Both the position numbers and the translations under genes were made by a program. Under the pieces are notes generated by a model, which was not told the DNA's origin, made no database searches, and was given only the letters and a program-made list of their open reading frames with translations. Of a stretch of 17,051 nucleotides of DNA, positions 7,327 through 14,417 are shown piece by piece. Location of the stretch: NCBI GenBank assembly GCA_003565105.1, contig PXDG01000135.1, positions 1 to 17,051 of the forward strand, written 5' to 3'. Within the stretch, counting starts at the first letter, position 1. Each line of letters begins with the position of its first letter. This stretch comes from Parcubacteria group bacterium. Lineage in GTDB: Bacteria; Patescibacteriota; Minisyncoccia; SW-4-49-11.

Positions 7327-7809
7327 TTATATTTTGAGAATATGATCAAGTTGATCTACTATGCGCTCTCGTCCATCTTCCCTGACGATGAAGTTAGCAA
7401 GAAGATCGGCAATTTCTTCAGGATTTTCGGTTCCTAATGGTACGCGAGCATACTGCATTATTCCATTTTCAAGGTAAAGAGATATATAGCGAATTGGACC
7501 ATTAATAAATATTCCGAATGCCTCTATATCTTGATACCTGAATATTCGTTTTTTGTCAATAATAATACCAGATTTATTGATATCAACTTGAATTGTTTGG
7601 GGGTTTTTACTAGAAACAATAAGAACGATAATGAATAAGAGGATGAAGGAAATGAACATTAGTGGTGATTGAGAAATAATTGAAAAGATAACAAGAAGTA
7701 TTCCTATTGCACTGAACCCAATGTACCAGGTCACATTCCTTTCGTATTTTTCAAACTCGCGAGCTTGGTAAGAGTATAGTAGTGATGTTGATTGTGGGTG
7801 GTCTTCCAT
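7327..7809 (-). CDS. Two-helix membrane protein with small cytoplasmic domain
   Basis: A 160-residue protein of no recognised function. After about 26 polar residues there are two closely spaced membrane helices (about 27-46 and 48-66) with a short turn. The C-terminal domain (about 70-155) alternates short beta strands (TIQVDINKSGIIIDKKRIFRY, in part) and ends with a helix. This layout resembles small membrane proteins with a bacterial PH-like domain, but I cannot confirm that. It has its own extended -10 promoter about 27 bases upstream and appears to lead a transcript with tRNA-Arg and recG. The ATG at 7809 has no Shine-Dalgarno sequence. Confidence 0.75.
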   Translation of the reverse strand: MEDHPQSTSLLYSYQAREFEKYERNVTWYIGFSAIGILLVIFSIISQSPLMFISFILLFIIVLIVSSKNPQTIQVDINKSGIIIDKKRIFRYQDIEAFGIFINGPIRYISLYLENGIMQYARVPLGTENPEEIADLLANFIVREDGRERIVDQLDHILKI

Positions 7810-7835
7810 AGGGGGTATTTTTATGTTTCCCTTAC

Positions 7836-7844
7836 ATTATATCA
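7836..7844 (-). promoter_or_regulatory. Extended -10 promoter of the membrane protein-tRNA-Arg-recG unit
   Basis: On the minus strand TGATATAAT occupies 7844-7836, a perfect extended -10. There is no good -35 hexamer. The predicted transcription start near 7829 leaves a leader of about 20 bases before the ATG at 7809. Confidence 0.72.
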
Positions 7845-7868
7845 TATGTTAAGTAAGAGGGCTATGGA

Positions 7869-8561
7869 TTAAGATGAATGCTCATTTCTCCATTTTTGAA
7901 TGGCTGCGTGATCGCCAGAGAGGAGTACTTCGGGAACGTCCCATTGATTGGGTGCTGTAGCGTCTACAATGTGTGGATCTTCTGGCTGGAAACTTCTAGG
8001 TCGTGAATATTGAGGGTATTCATTTGTTGTTCCATTGAGCCACGATTCTTCTTTGATGGATTCTTTGTTGCCAAGTACCTCTGGTACATATCGCGAGACA
8101 GCGTCGAGTACAATGAGAGCAGGCAATTCCCCTCCAGTAAGCACGTAGGGACCTATGGAAAGACTTTCGTTACTCAGATATTGTTCCACTCGATGATCTA
8201 TTCCTTCATACCTTCCACAAATAAAAATAATGTGGTTAAAGTCTTGAGCATAGGAAATAGCTTTAGATTGATTAAATAATGAAGCTCCAGCTTTAAAGAA
8301 TATAATATGTTTCTTTGTATCAGGATTATCTTTGAGAATCTTCATTAATGTTCTATATACTGGATCTAGTTGAACAATCATACCTGCTCCTCCACCAAAG
8401 GGAGTGTCATCTACTTTTTTATGGGGATTCGTTGTATAATCACGAATATTATGAACGTTAATTGAGAGGACTTGTTTGGTATTTTGTGCTCGACCAATGA
8501 CTCCCGTATTGATATACGAAGTAATGGTTTCAGGGAATAAGGTTAATATATCAAATTTCAT
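7869..8561 (-). CDS. trmD: tRNA (guanine37-N1)-methyltransferase
   Basis: A 230-residue SPOUT-class methyltransferase that makes m1G37 in tRNAs with G36-G37, which prevents +1 frameshifting. Visible motifs: start MKFDILTLFPE, DDTPFGGGAGMIVQ (about 51-64), the knot region GRYEGIDHRV (117-126) and SIGPYVLTGGELPALI (135-150). They are followed by EYPQYSRP near the catalytic acid and the C-terminal LSGDHAAIQKWR. The acid at the Asp position is Glu, as in many Firmicutes-type TrmD proteins, so this is not a defect. Start 8561 is preferred over the in-frame ATG at 8618, which would add 19 residues before the conserved N-terminus and overlap the hairpin at 8597-8627. It follows khpA, separated by that hairpin; rimM, often next to trmD, is absent. 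Confidence 0.96.
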   Translation of the reverse strand: MKFDILTLFPETITSYINTGVIGRAQNTKQVLSINVHNIRDYTTNPHKKVDDTPFGGGAGMIVQLDPVYRTLMKILKDNPDTKKHIIFFKAGASLFNQSKAISYAQDFNHIIFICGRYEGIDHRVEQYLSNESLSIGPYVLTGGELPALIVLDAVSRYVPEVLGNKESIKEESWLNGTTNEYPQYSRPRSFQPEDPHIVDATAPNQWDVPEVLLSGDHAAIQKWRNEHSS

Positions 8562-8590
8562 AGCATTCAAAGGTAATAGTATCTTTATAG

Positions 8591-8620
8591 TATACAAAAA
8601 CACTCTTGGTTTAATCAAGA
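8591..8620 (-). promoter_or_regulatory. Candidate promoter of trmD overlapping the terminator hairpin
   Basis: On the minus strand TTGATT in the hairpin loop region is followed after about 18 bases by TATACT (near 8596-8591) and TATAAA. The predicted start is about 20-25 bases before the trmD ATG at 8561. The -35 matches 4 of 6 positions, so this is a moderate candidate. Confidence 0.4.
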
Positions 8621-8627
8621 GTGTTTT
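8597..8627 (-). terminator. Hairpin terminator between khpA and trmD
   Basis: A perfect 12-base inverted repeat, AAAACACTCTTG at 8597-8608 and CAAGAGTGTTTT at 8616-8627, with a 7-base loop. On the minus strand it lies 12 bases after the khpA stop and is followed by only five T residues, so termination may be partial. It may also contain the -35 region of trmD. Confidence 0.75.
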
Positions 8628-8639
8628 GTTTGAACCAGA

Positions 8640-8978
8640 TTAAATTTCTAAGTCATCTACTGCTTTAGAGAGATCTTCTGCTGGTTGATCGTCTAAGCTG
8701 TTGATTGAAGATTCTTGTCGGGTACTTCCTTCTGGCTCTAGGATTTTAAGGTTTACTCGAGCATTATTACGGGCTCCTACAATACGGAGTAGGGTACGGA
8801 TTGCTTTTGCGGTTGATCCAGCTTTTCCAATTACATAGCCCATATCTTGGGGATTGACTTGAAGTGTTATCAACACTCCCATTTCATCTACTGTTCGTTC
8901 AATCAGTACATCGTTTGGATTGTCAACAATGGACTTGACTACATATGATACGAACTCTTTGTCAAACATTTTTTCCAT
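8640..8978 (-). CDS. khpA: KH-domain RNA-binding protein KhpA, with extra acidic tail
   Basis: A 112-residue protein with one type II KH domain, a small RNA-binding protein that in other bacteria pairs with KhpB/Jag and affects cell division and envelope growth. The GxxG loop is intact (IGKAGSTAKAIR, GKAG at 51-54), preceded by DEMGVLITLQV and followed by ARVNLKILEPEG. Family members usually stop near residue 75-80. Here about 30 residues follow, rich in Ser, Asp, Glu and Gln, and likely disordered. Start 8978 gives MEKMFDK; the ATG three codons on (8969) is equally possible. A TTGACA/extended -10 promoter lies upstream and a hairpin follows. The usual neighbour trmD is present downstream. 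Confidence 0.93.
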   Translation of the reverse strand: MEKMFDKEFVSYVVKSIVDNPNDVLIERTVDEMGVLITLQVNPQDMGYVIGKAGSTAKAIRTLLRIVGARNNARVNLKILEPEGSTRQESSINSLDDQPAEDLSKAVDDLEI

Positions 8979-9037
8979 TACTGCGTTACTTATCTTGTAA
9001 TCAAGCTATTTTATTTTCTCCTATAGCTTTGTATAGT

Positions 9038-9064
9038 ATTATACCATATTTTTAAGAATGTCAA
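9038..9064 (-). promoter_or_regulatory. Promoter of khpA
   Basis: On the minus strand TTGACA is at 9064-9059 and TATAAT at 9043-9038, with extended -10 TGG at 9046-9044. The 15-base spacer is short, which the extended -10 may compensate. The leader to the ATG at 8978 is about 53 bases. Confidence 0.72.
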
Positions 9065-9083
9065 TTTTTTTGATGTATATTTG

Positions 9084-9794
9084 TCAACGGGCTATAGTTA
9101 TGGCATATATATCACAAAAACCGCCTTTGTAGAGGGCTTTTGCAGCTTCTGATAATGTGGATAACGTTGTGGTGACATCATCAATGAGGAGGATTGTGTG
9201 AGGATAGTCGGAGGGTGTGTTGGGAGTCCAGAAGGCGTTTACAAGATTTTGTTGTCGATCTTCTTTGTGTGAAAGGCTCATTTGTGGTTGGGTATATTTT
9301 GTACGAATAAGATCGGTATATAAAGGCACGGTTAAGTCTTTACTTAGGTGGGAAGCAAGTAATAAAGACTGATTATATCCTCGAAATGCTTGTCGTTTTG
9401 GATGAAGTGGGATCGGGCATATTACAAAAGGAGTTGTCTGAGATTGTATGAAATGACTAAGGCCTTTTAGTAAAATACGAGAAAGAGGATAACTTAAGTT
9501 CTGTATATTTTGATATTTGAATCGATGAATGGTATGCCGAATATGGGGATCTTGAAATGGGGTGAGAGAAATAACGGTTTTGAGATGCGGATACTTATGT
9601 GGACGAACTTCGGATATTAGTTGTGAATTGTATCGAAAAAAATATGAAGGGTGTGGATTTTGTTGTGGAGAGATGATAATGTGATTTGGAAGGGTATCAA
9701 GGCAGGTGCTACACAAGCTATTTGGTGCAATAGTTTTGCATAAAACACATTGGTGAGGGATAAAAGTGTCAAGAATGTTGTCAAAATAGGACAT
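9084..9794 (-). CDS. comF: ComF-family phosphoribosyltransferase-like protein (DNA uptake)
   Basis: A 236-residue protein of the ComF/GntX family, needed for natural transformation in several bacteria. The N-terminal zinc-binding knuckle has C16, C19, C28 and C31 (CVLC, CSTC). The C-terminal type I phosphoribosyltransferase fold carries CPIPLHPKRQAFRGYNQS (about 126-143) and the PRPP-binding loop ILLIDDVTTT (201-210). Start 9794 (MSYFDNILD) is preferred to an in-frame ATG at 9872, which would add 26 residues ahead of the zinc knuckle and cross its own promoter. The stop is TGA, the only one among the full genes here. It is divergent from the type IV pilus operon with overlapping promoters, which fits a shared role in DNA uptake. 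Confidence 0.92.
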   Translation of the reverse strand: MSYFDNILDTFIPHQCVLCKTIAPNSLCSTCLDTLPNHIIISPQQNPHPSYFFRYNSQLISEVRPHKYPHLKTVISLTPFQDPHIRHTIHRFKYQNIQNLSYPLSRILLKGLSHFIQSQTTPFVICPIPLHPKRQAFRGYNQSLLLASHLSKDLTVPLYTDLIRTKYTQPQMSLSHKEDRQQNLVNAFWTPNTPSDYPHTILLIDDVTTTLSTLSEAAKALYKGGFCDIYAITIAR

Positions 9795-9807
9795 AATCCA
9801 ATTTGGG

Positions 9808-9835
9808 TTTACATACGGGTGTGGTATGCTATAAT
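9808..9835 (+). promoter_or_regulatory. Promoter of the type IV pilus operon
   Basis: TTTACA at 9808-9813, a 16-base spacer, then TATAAT at 9830-9835 with the extended -10 TG at 9827-9828. The predicted start near 9842 gives a leader of about 47 bases to the pilM ATG at 9889. Confidence 0.8.
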
Positions 9836-9863
9836 TATAACAGTATAAATTGAAATCTGAAAA
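9834..9863 (-). promoter_or_regulatory. Promoter of comF, overlapping the pilM promoter
   Basis: On the minus strand TATAAT is at 9839-9834, sharing 9834-9835 with the plus-strand -10. A weak -35 (TTTTCA, 9863-9858) is 18 bases upstream. The leader to the comF ATG is about 34 bases. Confidence 0.5.
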
Positions 9864-9888
9864 CACACACAATTATAAAGTTCTCTAT

Positions 9889-10947
9889 ATGTTAGGATTA
9901 TCCTCTAAAAGTTCGTTTGGTATCGATATTGGTACTCAGACAATTAAGCTAACTGAAGTAAAGAAAAAAGGAGGGAAGTATCACTTGGTAAATTATGTTA
10001 CCTGGAGGGATCCTTTGGAGGATGTGGTGCAAGAAAAAGGTGGTGCTCGCAACTCATCTTCTGAATTGATTGCGAATATCTTGAATAATATGATTCAGCA
10101 AGCAAAGATGAATATTCAGAGTGTTTACTTGGCGATTCCATCTTACCTTGCTTTCTCTGCACCAGTTGAATTTCCTATTATGTCCAATGAAGAGTTGGTG
10201 AGTGCAGTTAATATGCAAGCTCGGCAACATATCCCTGTGCCTATTGAAGATGTTCAAGTCGATTGGCTGAATCTCGGAGTGAGTTCTGATCAAAAAACAA
10301 TACACGTGCTCCTTATGGCGGTACCCAATACCGTTATAAGCAAGTATCTTAAAATAGCTGAATTAGCGGGAATTGAAATAGAAGGATTTGAGTTAGACAT
10401 CTTTTCTCAAATGAGAGCTACTGATATGTCGTCATCTCCAGCGTGTTTAGTTGATTTTGGTGCAAGAAGTTCTAGTGTGGGTATTTTTGATGAAAAACAG
10501 CGGCTTTCCTTGTTACGTTCTTTTGATGTAGGAGGGAATCATATCACGAATAATATTGCAAGTGCAGCTGGTATTCCTGTTGAACAAGCTGAGAAAATGA
10601 AGATTCAATTTGGAGTTGGGGGAGAGAGTGAGGAAGTTACAACTGGATTTGATATGACGTTTAGAAGAACTATTATTAGGGATTTAGTTCGAGCAATTCA
10701 AGAGTATGAGCGTAGTACTCAGGCGGAAATGAATAATATTATTCTTATTGGAGGAATGTCTCATATGAAAGGCCTGGAATCATATATGAAACAGTGTCTA
10801 GTTTCTGAACATCCTTCGTATGAAAGAATTCAAGTGTCTATAGGAAAGCCTACACCATCAGTAGTGGTTCCCTCAGATTTCACATCTCTCTTTGAATCAA
10901 CTGTTTGGCAAGAAATTTCTCTGTCGCTCGGAATTGCCTTAAAATAA
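9889..10947 (+). CDS. pilM: Type IV pilus assembly protein PilM (actin-like)
   Basis: A 352-residue cytoplasmic actin-like ATP-binding protein that binds the N-terminus of PilN and links the inner-membrane alignment complex to the motor. The N-terminus MLGLSSKSSFGIDIGTQTIK is the typical PilM opening with the phosphate-1 loop GIDIGTQT (about 11-18). CLVDFGARSSSVGIF in the middle is the phosphate-2 loop, and IILIGGMSHMKGL near the end is the adenosine motif. Length is normal. An in-frame TTG at 9850 exists but the ATG at 9889 matches family starts. First gene of the operon; pilN follows after 5 bases. Confidence 0.95.
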   Translation: MLGLSSKSSFGIDIGTQTIKLTEVKKKGGKYHLVNYVTWRDPLEDVVQEKGGARNSSSELIANILNNMIQQAKMNIQSVYLAIPSYLAFSAPVEFPIMSNEELVSAVNMQARQHIPVPIEDVQVDWLNLGVSSDQKTIHVLLMAVPNTVISKYLKIAELAGIEIEGFELDIFSQMRATDMSSSPACLVDFGARSSSVGIFDEKQRLSLLRSFDVGGNHITNNIASAAGIPVEQAEKMKIQFGVGGESEEVTTGFDMTFRRTIIRDLVRAIQEYERSTQAEMNNIILIGGMSHMKGLESYMKQCLVSEHPSYERIQVSIGKPTPSVVVPSDFTSLFESTVWQEISLSLGIALK

Positions 10948-10952
10948 TTACT

Positions 10953-11492
10953 ATGGATAATATACGATTTATTCCTGAGAATCAAAAAGAAGTATCAGGT
11001 AGTCATCATGAAAAAAATAAAGAACTCGGGTATCCTCAGCTTATCTTATATGTAGCTCTTATCCTTTTAGTTCAAATTGGTCTGCTTGAAGCGGTACATC
11101 ATTTTGGTTTGCAGAGAAAGAATACGGAGCTTAAGTCTCAAATTGCGGAATTCGATGTTCAAATTCCTACTGATTTACAAGCAATATCACGGTTAGGCCC
11201 TCTTATTGGTGTTACTGGTGATTTGAGTGGTCAAGCATCAAATGTTGGCTTTGTCTTGGAAAATCTTAAACAAGAGGTTACAAGTTCTGTTCGTATTAGA
11301 AGGATTACATTTACTAAACGAACAGGTGTAATTCGTATCGGTGTAGTTGCTAGTTCTGTGGATGACTTGATTCAACAAGAACAAATCTTTGCGAATTTAG
11401 ACTTTGTTCAAAGAGCAGAGAATTCTAATATTCAGTTGGGAGATGATTCTGAATCTATTACAGCTCAAATTAATATAGTTCTGAACCAATAA
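10953..11492 (+). CDS. pilN: Type IV pilus assembly protein PilN-like
   Basis: A 179-residue single-pass membrane protein. A short cytoplasmic N-terminus starting MDNIRFIPENQ (the place where PilN contacts PilM) precedes one helix at about residues 28-47. A coiled-coil stretch (RKNTELKSQIAEFDVQI) and a C-terminal alpha-beta domain with RIRRITF and VIRIGVV strands follow, as in PilN. Sequence identity to PilN is weak by eye; topology and position between pilM and pilO carry the call. An in-frame ATG at 10905 would overlap pilM by 43 bases and add 16 residues, so I use 10953. Confidence 0.83.
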   Translation: MDNIRFIPENQKEVSGSHHEKNKELGYPQLILYVALILLVQIGLLEAVHHFGLQRKNTELKSQIAEFDVQIPTDLQAISRLGPLIGVTGDLSGQASNVGFVLENLKQEVTSSVRIRRITFTKRTGVIRIGVVASSVDDLIQQEQIFANLDFVQRAENSNIQLGDDSESITAQINIVLNQ

Positions 11493-11497
11493 ATAGT

Positions 11498-12052
11498 ATG
11501 AAAAAGATGTATACAAAATTAAAAAGAAGTCTCTTATATGATTGCGCATTGATTACATTCGCTATTGTTTGTGGGTATACTATTCAATTTGTATATGAAA
11601 GTAGGTTTGAAATAACAGCGCAAAATAATAATGAGCTTATAGAAGAGGTGAGCTTGAAATCTGCTTTGATTGAAACACAGCAAGTAGACGACATATTAGC
11701 TGCTATGCAACAATATGTCCCTAATGATTCTCAGCGTTCCAACTTAACAAGTACCATATCTCAATGGGCACGATCATTTGGTTTAGAATTAGTAAATATT
11801 GATTTTGCAACTATTTCATTAGACCCAGCCTCTGAGGAGGAGTCGATGGATAGATCTTCTCTTTTTGAAAGAGCTCTGCGTTCAGAAGTGGTGCAAATGC
11901 AAGTTCGTGGAGATGAAGAGTCAGTGACTCAATTTATTACTCAACTAGAATCTTCTCCACGCTTGATTGATATTGTTTCTCTAAGTATAGAGCCAAATGT
12001 ATTATCAGGTCGTACAATAGGATCTATCGAAGCTTACGTTTATCATCAATAA
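11498..12052 (+). CDS. pilO: Type IV pilus assembly protein PilO-like
   Basis: A 184-residue single-pass membrane protein: basic N-terminus, helix at about residues 12-33, then a short coiled coil. The C-terminal ferredoxin-like domain ends with a strand-rich segment (VVQMQVRGDEESVTQFITQLESS) typical of PilO. It pairs with PilN outside the membrane to align the pilus machine. It starts 5 bases after the pilN stop with context AATAGTATG and no Shine-Dalgarno sequence. Assignment rests on topology and order; PilO proteins diverge strongly. Confidence 0.83.
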   Translation: MKKMYTKLKRSLLYDCALITFAIVCGYTIQFVYESRFEITAQNNNELIEEVSLKSALIETQQVDDILAAMQQYVPNDSQRSNLTSTISQWARSFGLELVNIDFATISLDPASEEESMDRSSLFERALRSEVVQMQVRGDEESVTQFITQLESSPRLIDIVSLSIEPNVLSGRTIGSIEAYVYHQ

Positions 12053-12053
12053 T

Positions 12054-12251
12054 ATGAAAATTACTGGGACTACACTCAAAACTATGTTCAATGGGAAGAA
12101 GGATTTTCTTATACTTGCTATTATATTTTGTTCGAGCCTTTATTTTTCTTGGGTGGTTCTCCATCCAGTACTTTTCCCAGAACGAACAGAGACGGACATT
12201 AAGGAAGATACTCAGGAATTAATCCAAAATTTTTCTCAAGTTAACGAATAA
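12054..12251 (+). CDS. Small single-pass membrane protein in the pilus operon
   Basis: A 65-residue protein: about 16 basic N-terminal residues, one membrane helix (about 17-38, FLILAIIFCSSLYFSWVVL), then a 25-residue acidic tail outside or inside the cell. It begins one base after the pilO stop and ends 5 bases before pilB, so it is tightly built into the operon and likely translated by coupling. This is the position where pilP sits in many gene orders, but there is no lipobox and no PilP beta domain. I do not recognise it. A small partner of PilN/PilO is a reasonable inference. Confidence 0.72.
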   Translation: MKITGTTLKTMFNGKKDFLILAIIFCSSLYFSWVVLHPVLFPERTETDIKEDTQELIQNFSQVNE

Positions 12252-12256
12252 TAAGT

Positions 12257-13990
12257 ATGGTCATTGATTATCAAAGGATTCTTCCTGTCCTAGAAAAGGT
12301 TGCACCTGATAGATTATCAGGTATTCAAGATCTAGAAACAATTTCACTTGAAGAATTGAAACAACAGCTTCAAGAAAAGTTTACGATGTCTGAGTTGGTT
12401 CATGCCTACTCACATGTGATAGGGGTTCCTTATGCTGAACTCGTTCCTGGGAGAATTAATAAAGAACTGTATTATACATTGCCTGAAAAAACAATGTCTC
12501 GATATAAGTTTGTGCCCTTCGAAAAAAAAGATGGGGTGGTGTCATTAGCCTTATTTGATCCATTTGATTATAATACCCTACAAGCGATAAAATTTTTGTT
12601 TCGGGACTCTAAAGACACGTTTAAAGTATTTATTTCTTCAGAAGAAGAAATTCAAAAAGTGATTGATAGTTTTCAAAATCTGTCGGCTGAAGTAAAAGAT
12701 ACACTTTCTCAGATGGAAGGTTTGAAAAAGTCTGAATCAGAAAAGACTGTTCAACTCAATACGACAAATGAAACTCTTGATCCTGGAGAACGTATTGAAA
12801 ATACTCCTATTATTAAGATAGTGTCAGTTATTTTGAAAAATGCTGTAGAAGGAGGAGCATCCGATATTCATATTGAAGGAGTAGAAGAGAATGTTCGAGT
12901 TCGATTTCGGGTAGATGGAGTTCTTCATACGAGTCTTATTCTTCCTAAGAATGTTTATTCATCAGTGGTAGCTCGTATTAAAATTTTATCGAATTTGAAA
13001 ATTGATGAACAGCGAAAACCTCAAGATGGTAGATTTTCTATCTTAGAAGAAGATAAAAAAGTAGATTTCCGTGTTTCTACTTTTCCTACTGAATACGGTG
13101 AAAAGGTCGTGTTACGTATTTTAGATACCTCAAAAGGAATTCTTCCCTTGAAAGACTTAGGATTTAGAGGTCCAAAAGCATCTTTGATTGAAGAGTCTAT
13201 ATTGAAACCATACGGAATGGTATTGGTTACTGGACCTACTGGTTCAGGAAAGTCTACCACCTTATATACATTGCTTTCAATGGTCAATAATGAAGAAATT
13301 AATATTGTGACACTTGAAGATCCTGTAGAATATTTTGTTTCTGGTGTAAATCAATCTCAAGTTAAGCCTGAGATTAACTATACGTTTGCTTCAGGGCTTC
13401 GGTCTATTTTACGGCAGGATCCAGACATTATTATGGTTGGAGAAATTCGAGATGGTGAGACAGCTGGACTGGCGGTACAATCTGCCTTAACTGGGCATTT
13501 AGTGTTTTCGACTTTGCATACCAATGATTCTGTTGGAGCAGTTCCTCGACTTCAGGATATGGGAGTGGAACCGTTTTTGCTATCTGCTTCATTAGAATTG
13601 GTTATTGCGCAACGCTTAGTGCGAAAGTTATGTAATAGATGTAAGAAAAAAACAGAGATGAGTGATAAGATAAAATCGTACTTTGAAGAAGAGTTTCAAT
13701 ATCTCTCACAAGAGTTATTGTCTCAAGTAGTTACGAGTGATGTTACTCATCTATACGAACCAGTAGGGTGTGAATATTGTAAGGATGGGTTTAAGGGGAG
13801 GATGTCAGTGTTTGAAGCGTTGCCAATTACAGAGAAAATGCAATCTCTCATCGAGAAAGGAGCCCAAGAAGATGAAATCTATGATTATCTTCGAAAAAAT
13901 GATTTTGTTACGTTAAAGCAAGATGGCTTATTTAAAGTGCTAAATGGGGATATATCGCTAGAAGAGTTACTCACAGTAGTTGAACAATAA
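12257..13990 (+). CDS. pilB: Type IV pilus extension ATPase PilB (GspE family)
   Basis: A 577-residue hexameric cytoplasmic ATPase that powers pilin addition. The N-terminal MshEN-like domain (about 1-150) is followed by a linker and the GspE core. Core motifs: GASDIHIE (200-207), Walker A GPTGSGKS (326-333), Asp box TLEDPVE (352-358), Walker B DIIMVGE with Glu396 (390-396), and His box GHLVFSTLHTND (413-424). The zinc site C459, C462, C505, C508 is complete, with a wider insertion between the pairs (about 42 residues). All catalytic residues are present, in contrast to the PilT-like ATPase downstream. The start at 12257 lies 5 bases after the small gene, with context AATAAGTATG. Confidence 0.97.
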   Translation: MVIDYQRILPVLEKVAPDRLSGIQDLETISLEELKQQLQEKFTMSELVHAYSHVIGVPYAELVPGRINKELYYTLPEKTMSRYKFVPFEKKDGVVSLALFDPFDYNTLQAIKFLFRDSKDTFKVFISSEEEIQKVIDSFQNLSAEVKDTLSQMEGLKKSESEKTVQLNTTNETLDPGERIENTPIIKIVSVILKNAVEGGASDIHIEGVEENVRVRFRVDGVLHTSLILPKNVYSSVVARIKILSNLKIDEQRKPQDGRFSILEEDKKVDFRVSTFPTEYGEKVVLRILDTSKGILPLKDLGFRGPKASLIEESILKPYGMVLVTGPTGSGKSTTLYTLLSMVNNEEINIVTLEDPVEYFVSGVNQSQVKPEINYTFASGLRSILRQDPDIIMVGEIRDGETAGLAVQSALTGHLVFSTLHTNDSVGAVPRLQDMGVEPFLLSASLELVIAQRLVRKLCNRCKKKTEMSDKIKSYFEEEFQYLSQELLSQVVTSDVTHLYEPVGCEYCKDGFKGRMSVFEALPITEKMQSLIEKGAQEDEIYDYLRKNDFVTLKQDGLFKVLNGDISLEELLTVVEQ

Positions 13991-13996
13991 AAAGTA

Positions 13997-14005
13997 TGAT
14001 ATACT
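13997..14005 (+). promoter_or_regulatory. Internal extended -10 promoter before the receiver-domain gene
   Basis: TGATATACT at 13997-14005 in the pilB-receiver gap, preceded by AAAGTA, nearly the same block as at 2377-2390. No good -35 at 16-18 bases. It could give the receiver gene, pilT and pilC extra transcription. Confidence 0.5.
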
Positions 14006-14031
14006 GAACTAAGAAGTAAATGAATACCTAT

Positions 14032-14412
14032 ATGAAAAAGAACCTCCTTTTAGTAGAAGACGACAGCTTTATTACACAAATGTATTTAATGAAGCTTGAA
14101 GAAATAGATGTAGATGTAGTTGCCTTTGCAAATCCACTTGAAGCTCAAAAGTTTTTGAGTGAAGGAACTATTCAATTTGATCTCTTTTTATTTGATTTGT
14201 TTTTGCCAGATATGACAGGATATGAGCTATTGGAATGGGTTAAAAGCACCCCTAAAATAAAAGATGTTCCCGTAGTTATTTTAAGTAATTTGTCATCGCA
14301 AAAAGATATTAATGAAGCGTATGAAAAGGGGGCAATTGATTATGTAGTGAAGTCAAATTATACTCCGAATGAAGTGTTGCGGGTTATCAAAAAACATTTA
14401 ATTGAAGAATAA
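14032..14412 (+). CDS. Stand-alone response regulator receiver domain (CheY-like)
   Basis: A 126-residue protein consisting of one receiver domain and no output domain. The phosphorylation site is complete: acidic pair D10-D11 (VEDD), phosphoacceptor D55 (FLFDLFLPDMTG), switch Ser85 (VVILSN) and Lys107 (VVKSNY). It probably signals by protein contact to the pilus motors, as PilG/PilH or CheY-type proteins do. No histidine kinase lies in the window. It sits between pilB and pilT, 5 bases before pilT. The ATG at 14020 would add MNTY; I prefer 14032 because MKKNLLLVEDD is the typical opening. An internal promoter precedes it. Confidence 0.92.
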   Translation: MKKNLLLVEDDSFITQMYLMKLEEIDVDVVAFANPLEAQKFLSEGTIQFDLFLFDLFLPDMTGYELLEWVKSTPKIKDVPVVILSNLSSQKDINEAYEKGAIDYVVKSNYTPNEVLRVIKKHLIEE

Positions 14413-14417
14413 AAAGT

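Noticed and set aside
8017..8034. Glu in place of the catalytic Asp in TrmD (EYPQYSRP)
   Set aside because: Many bona fide TrmD proteins have EYPxY here, so this is normal variation, not a defect.
9084..9086. TGA at the end of comF as a possible recoded Gly codon (code 25)
   Set aside because: Read-through would run into the khpA promoter, and no other gene has an in-frame TGA; standard code fits.
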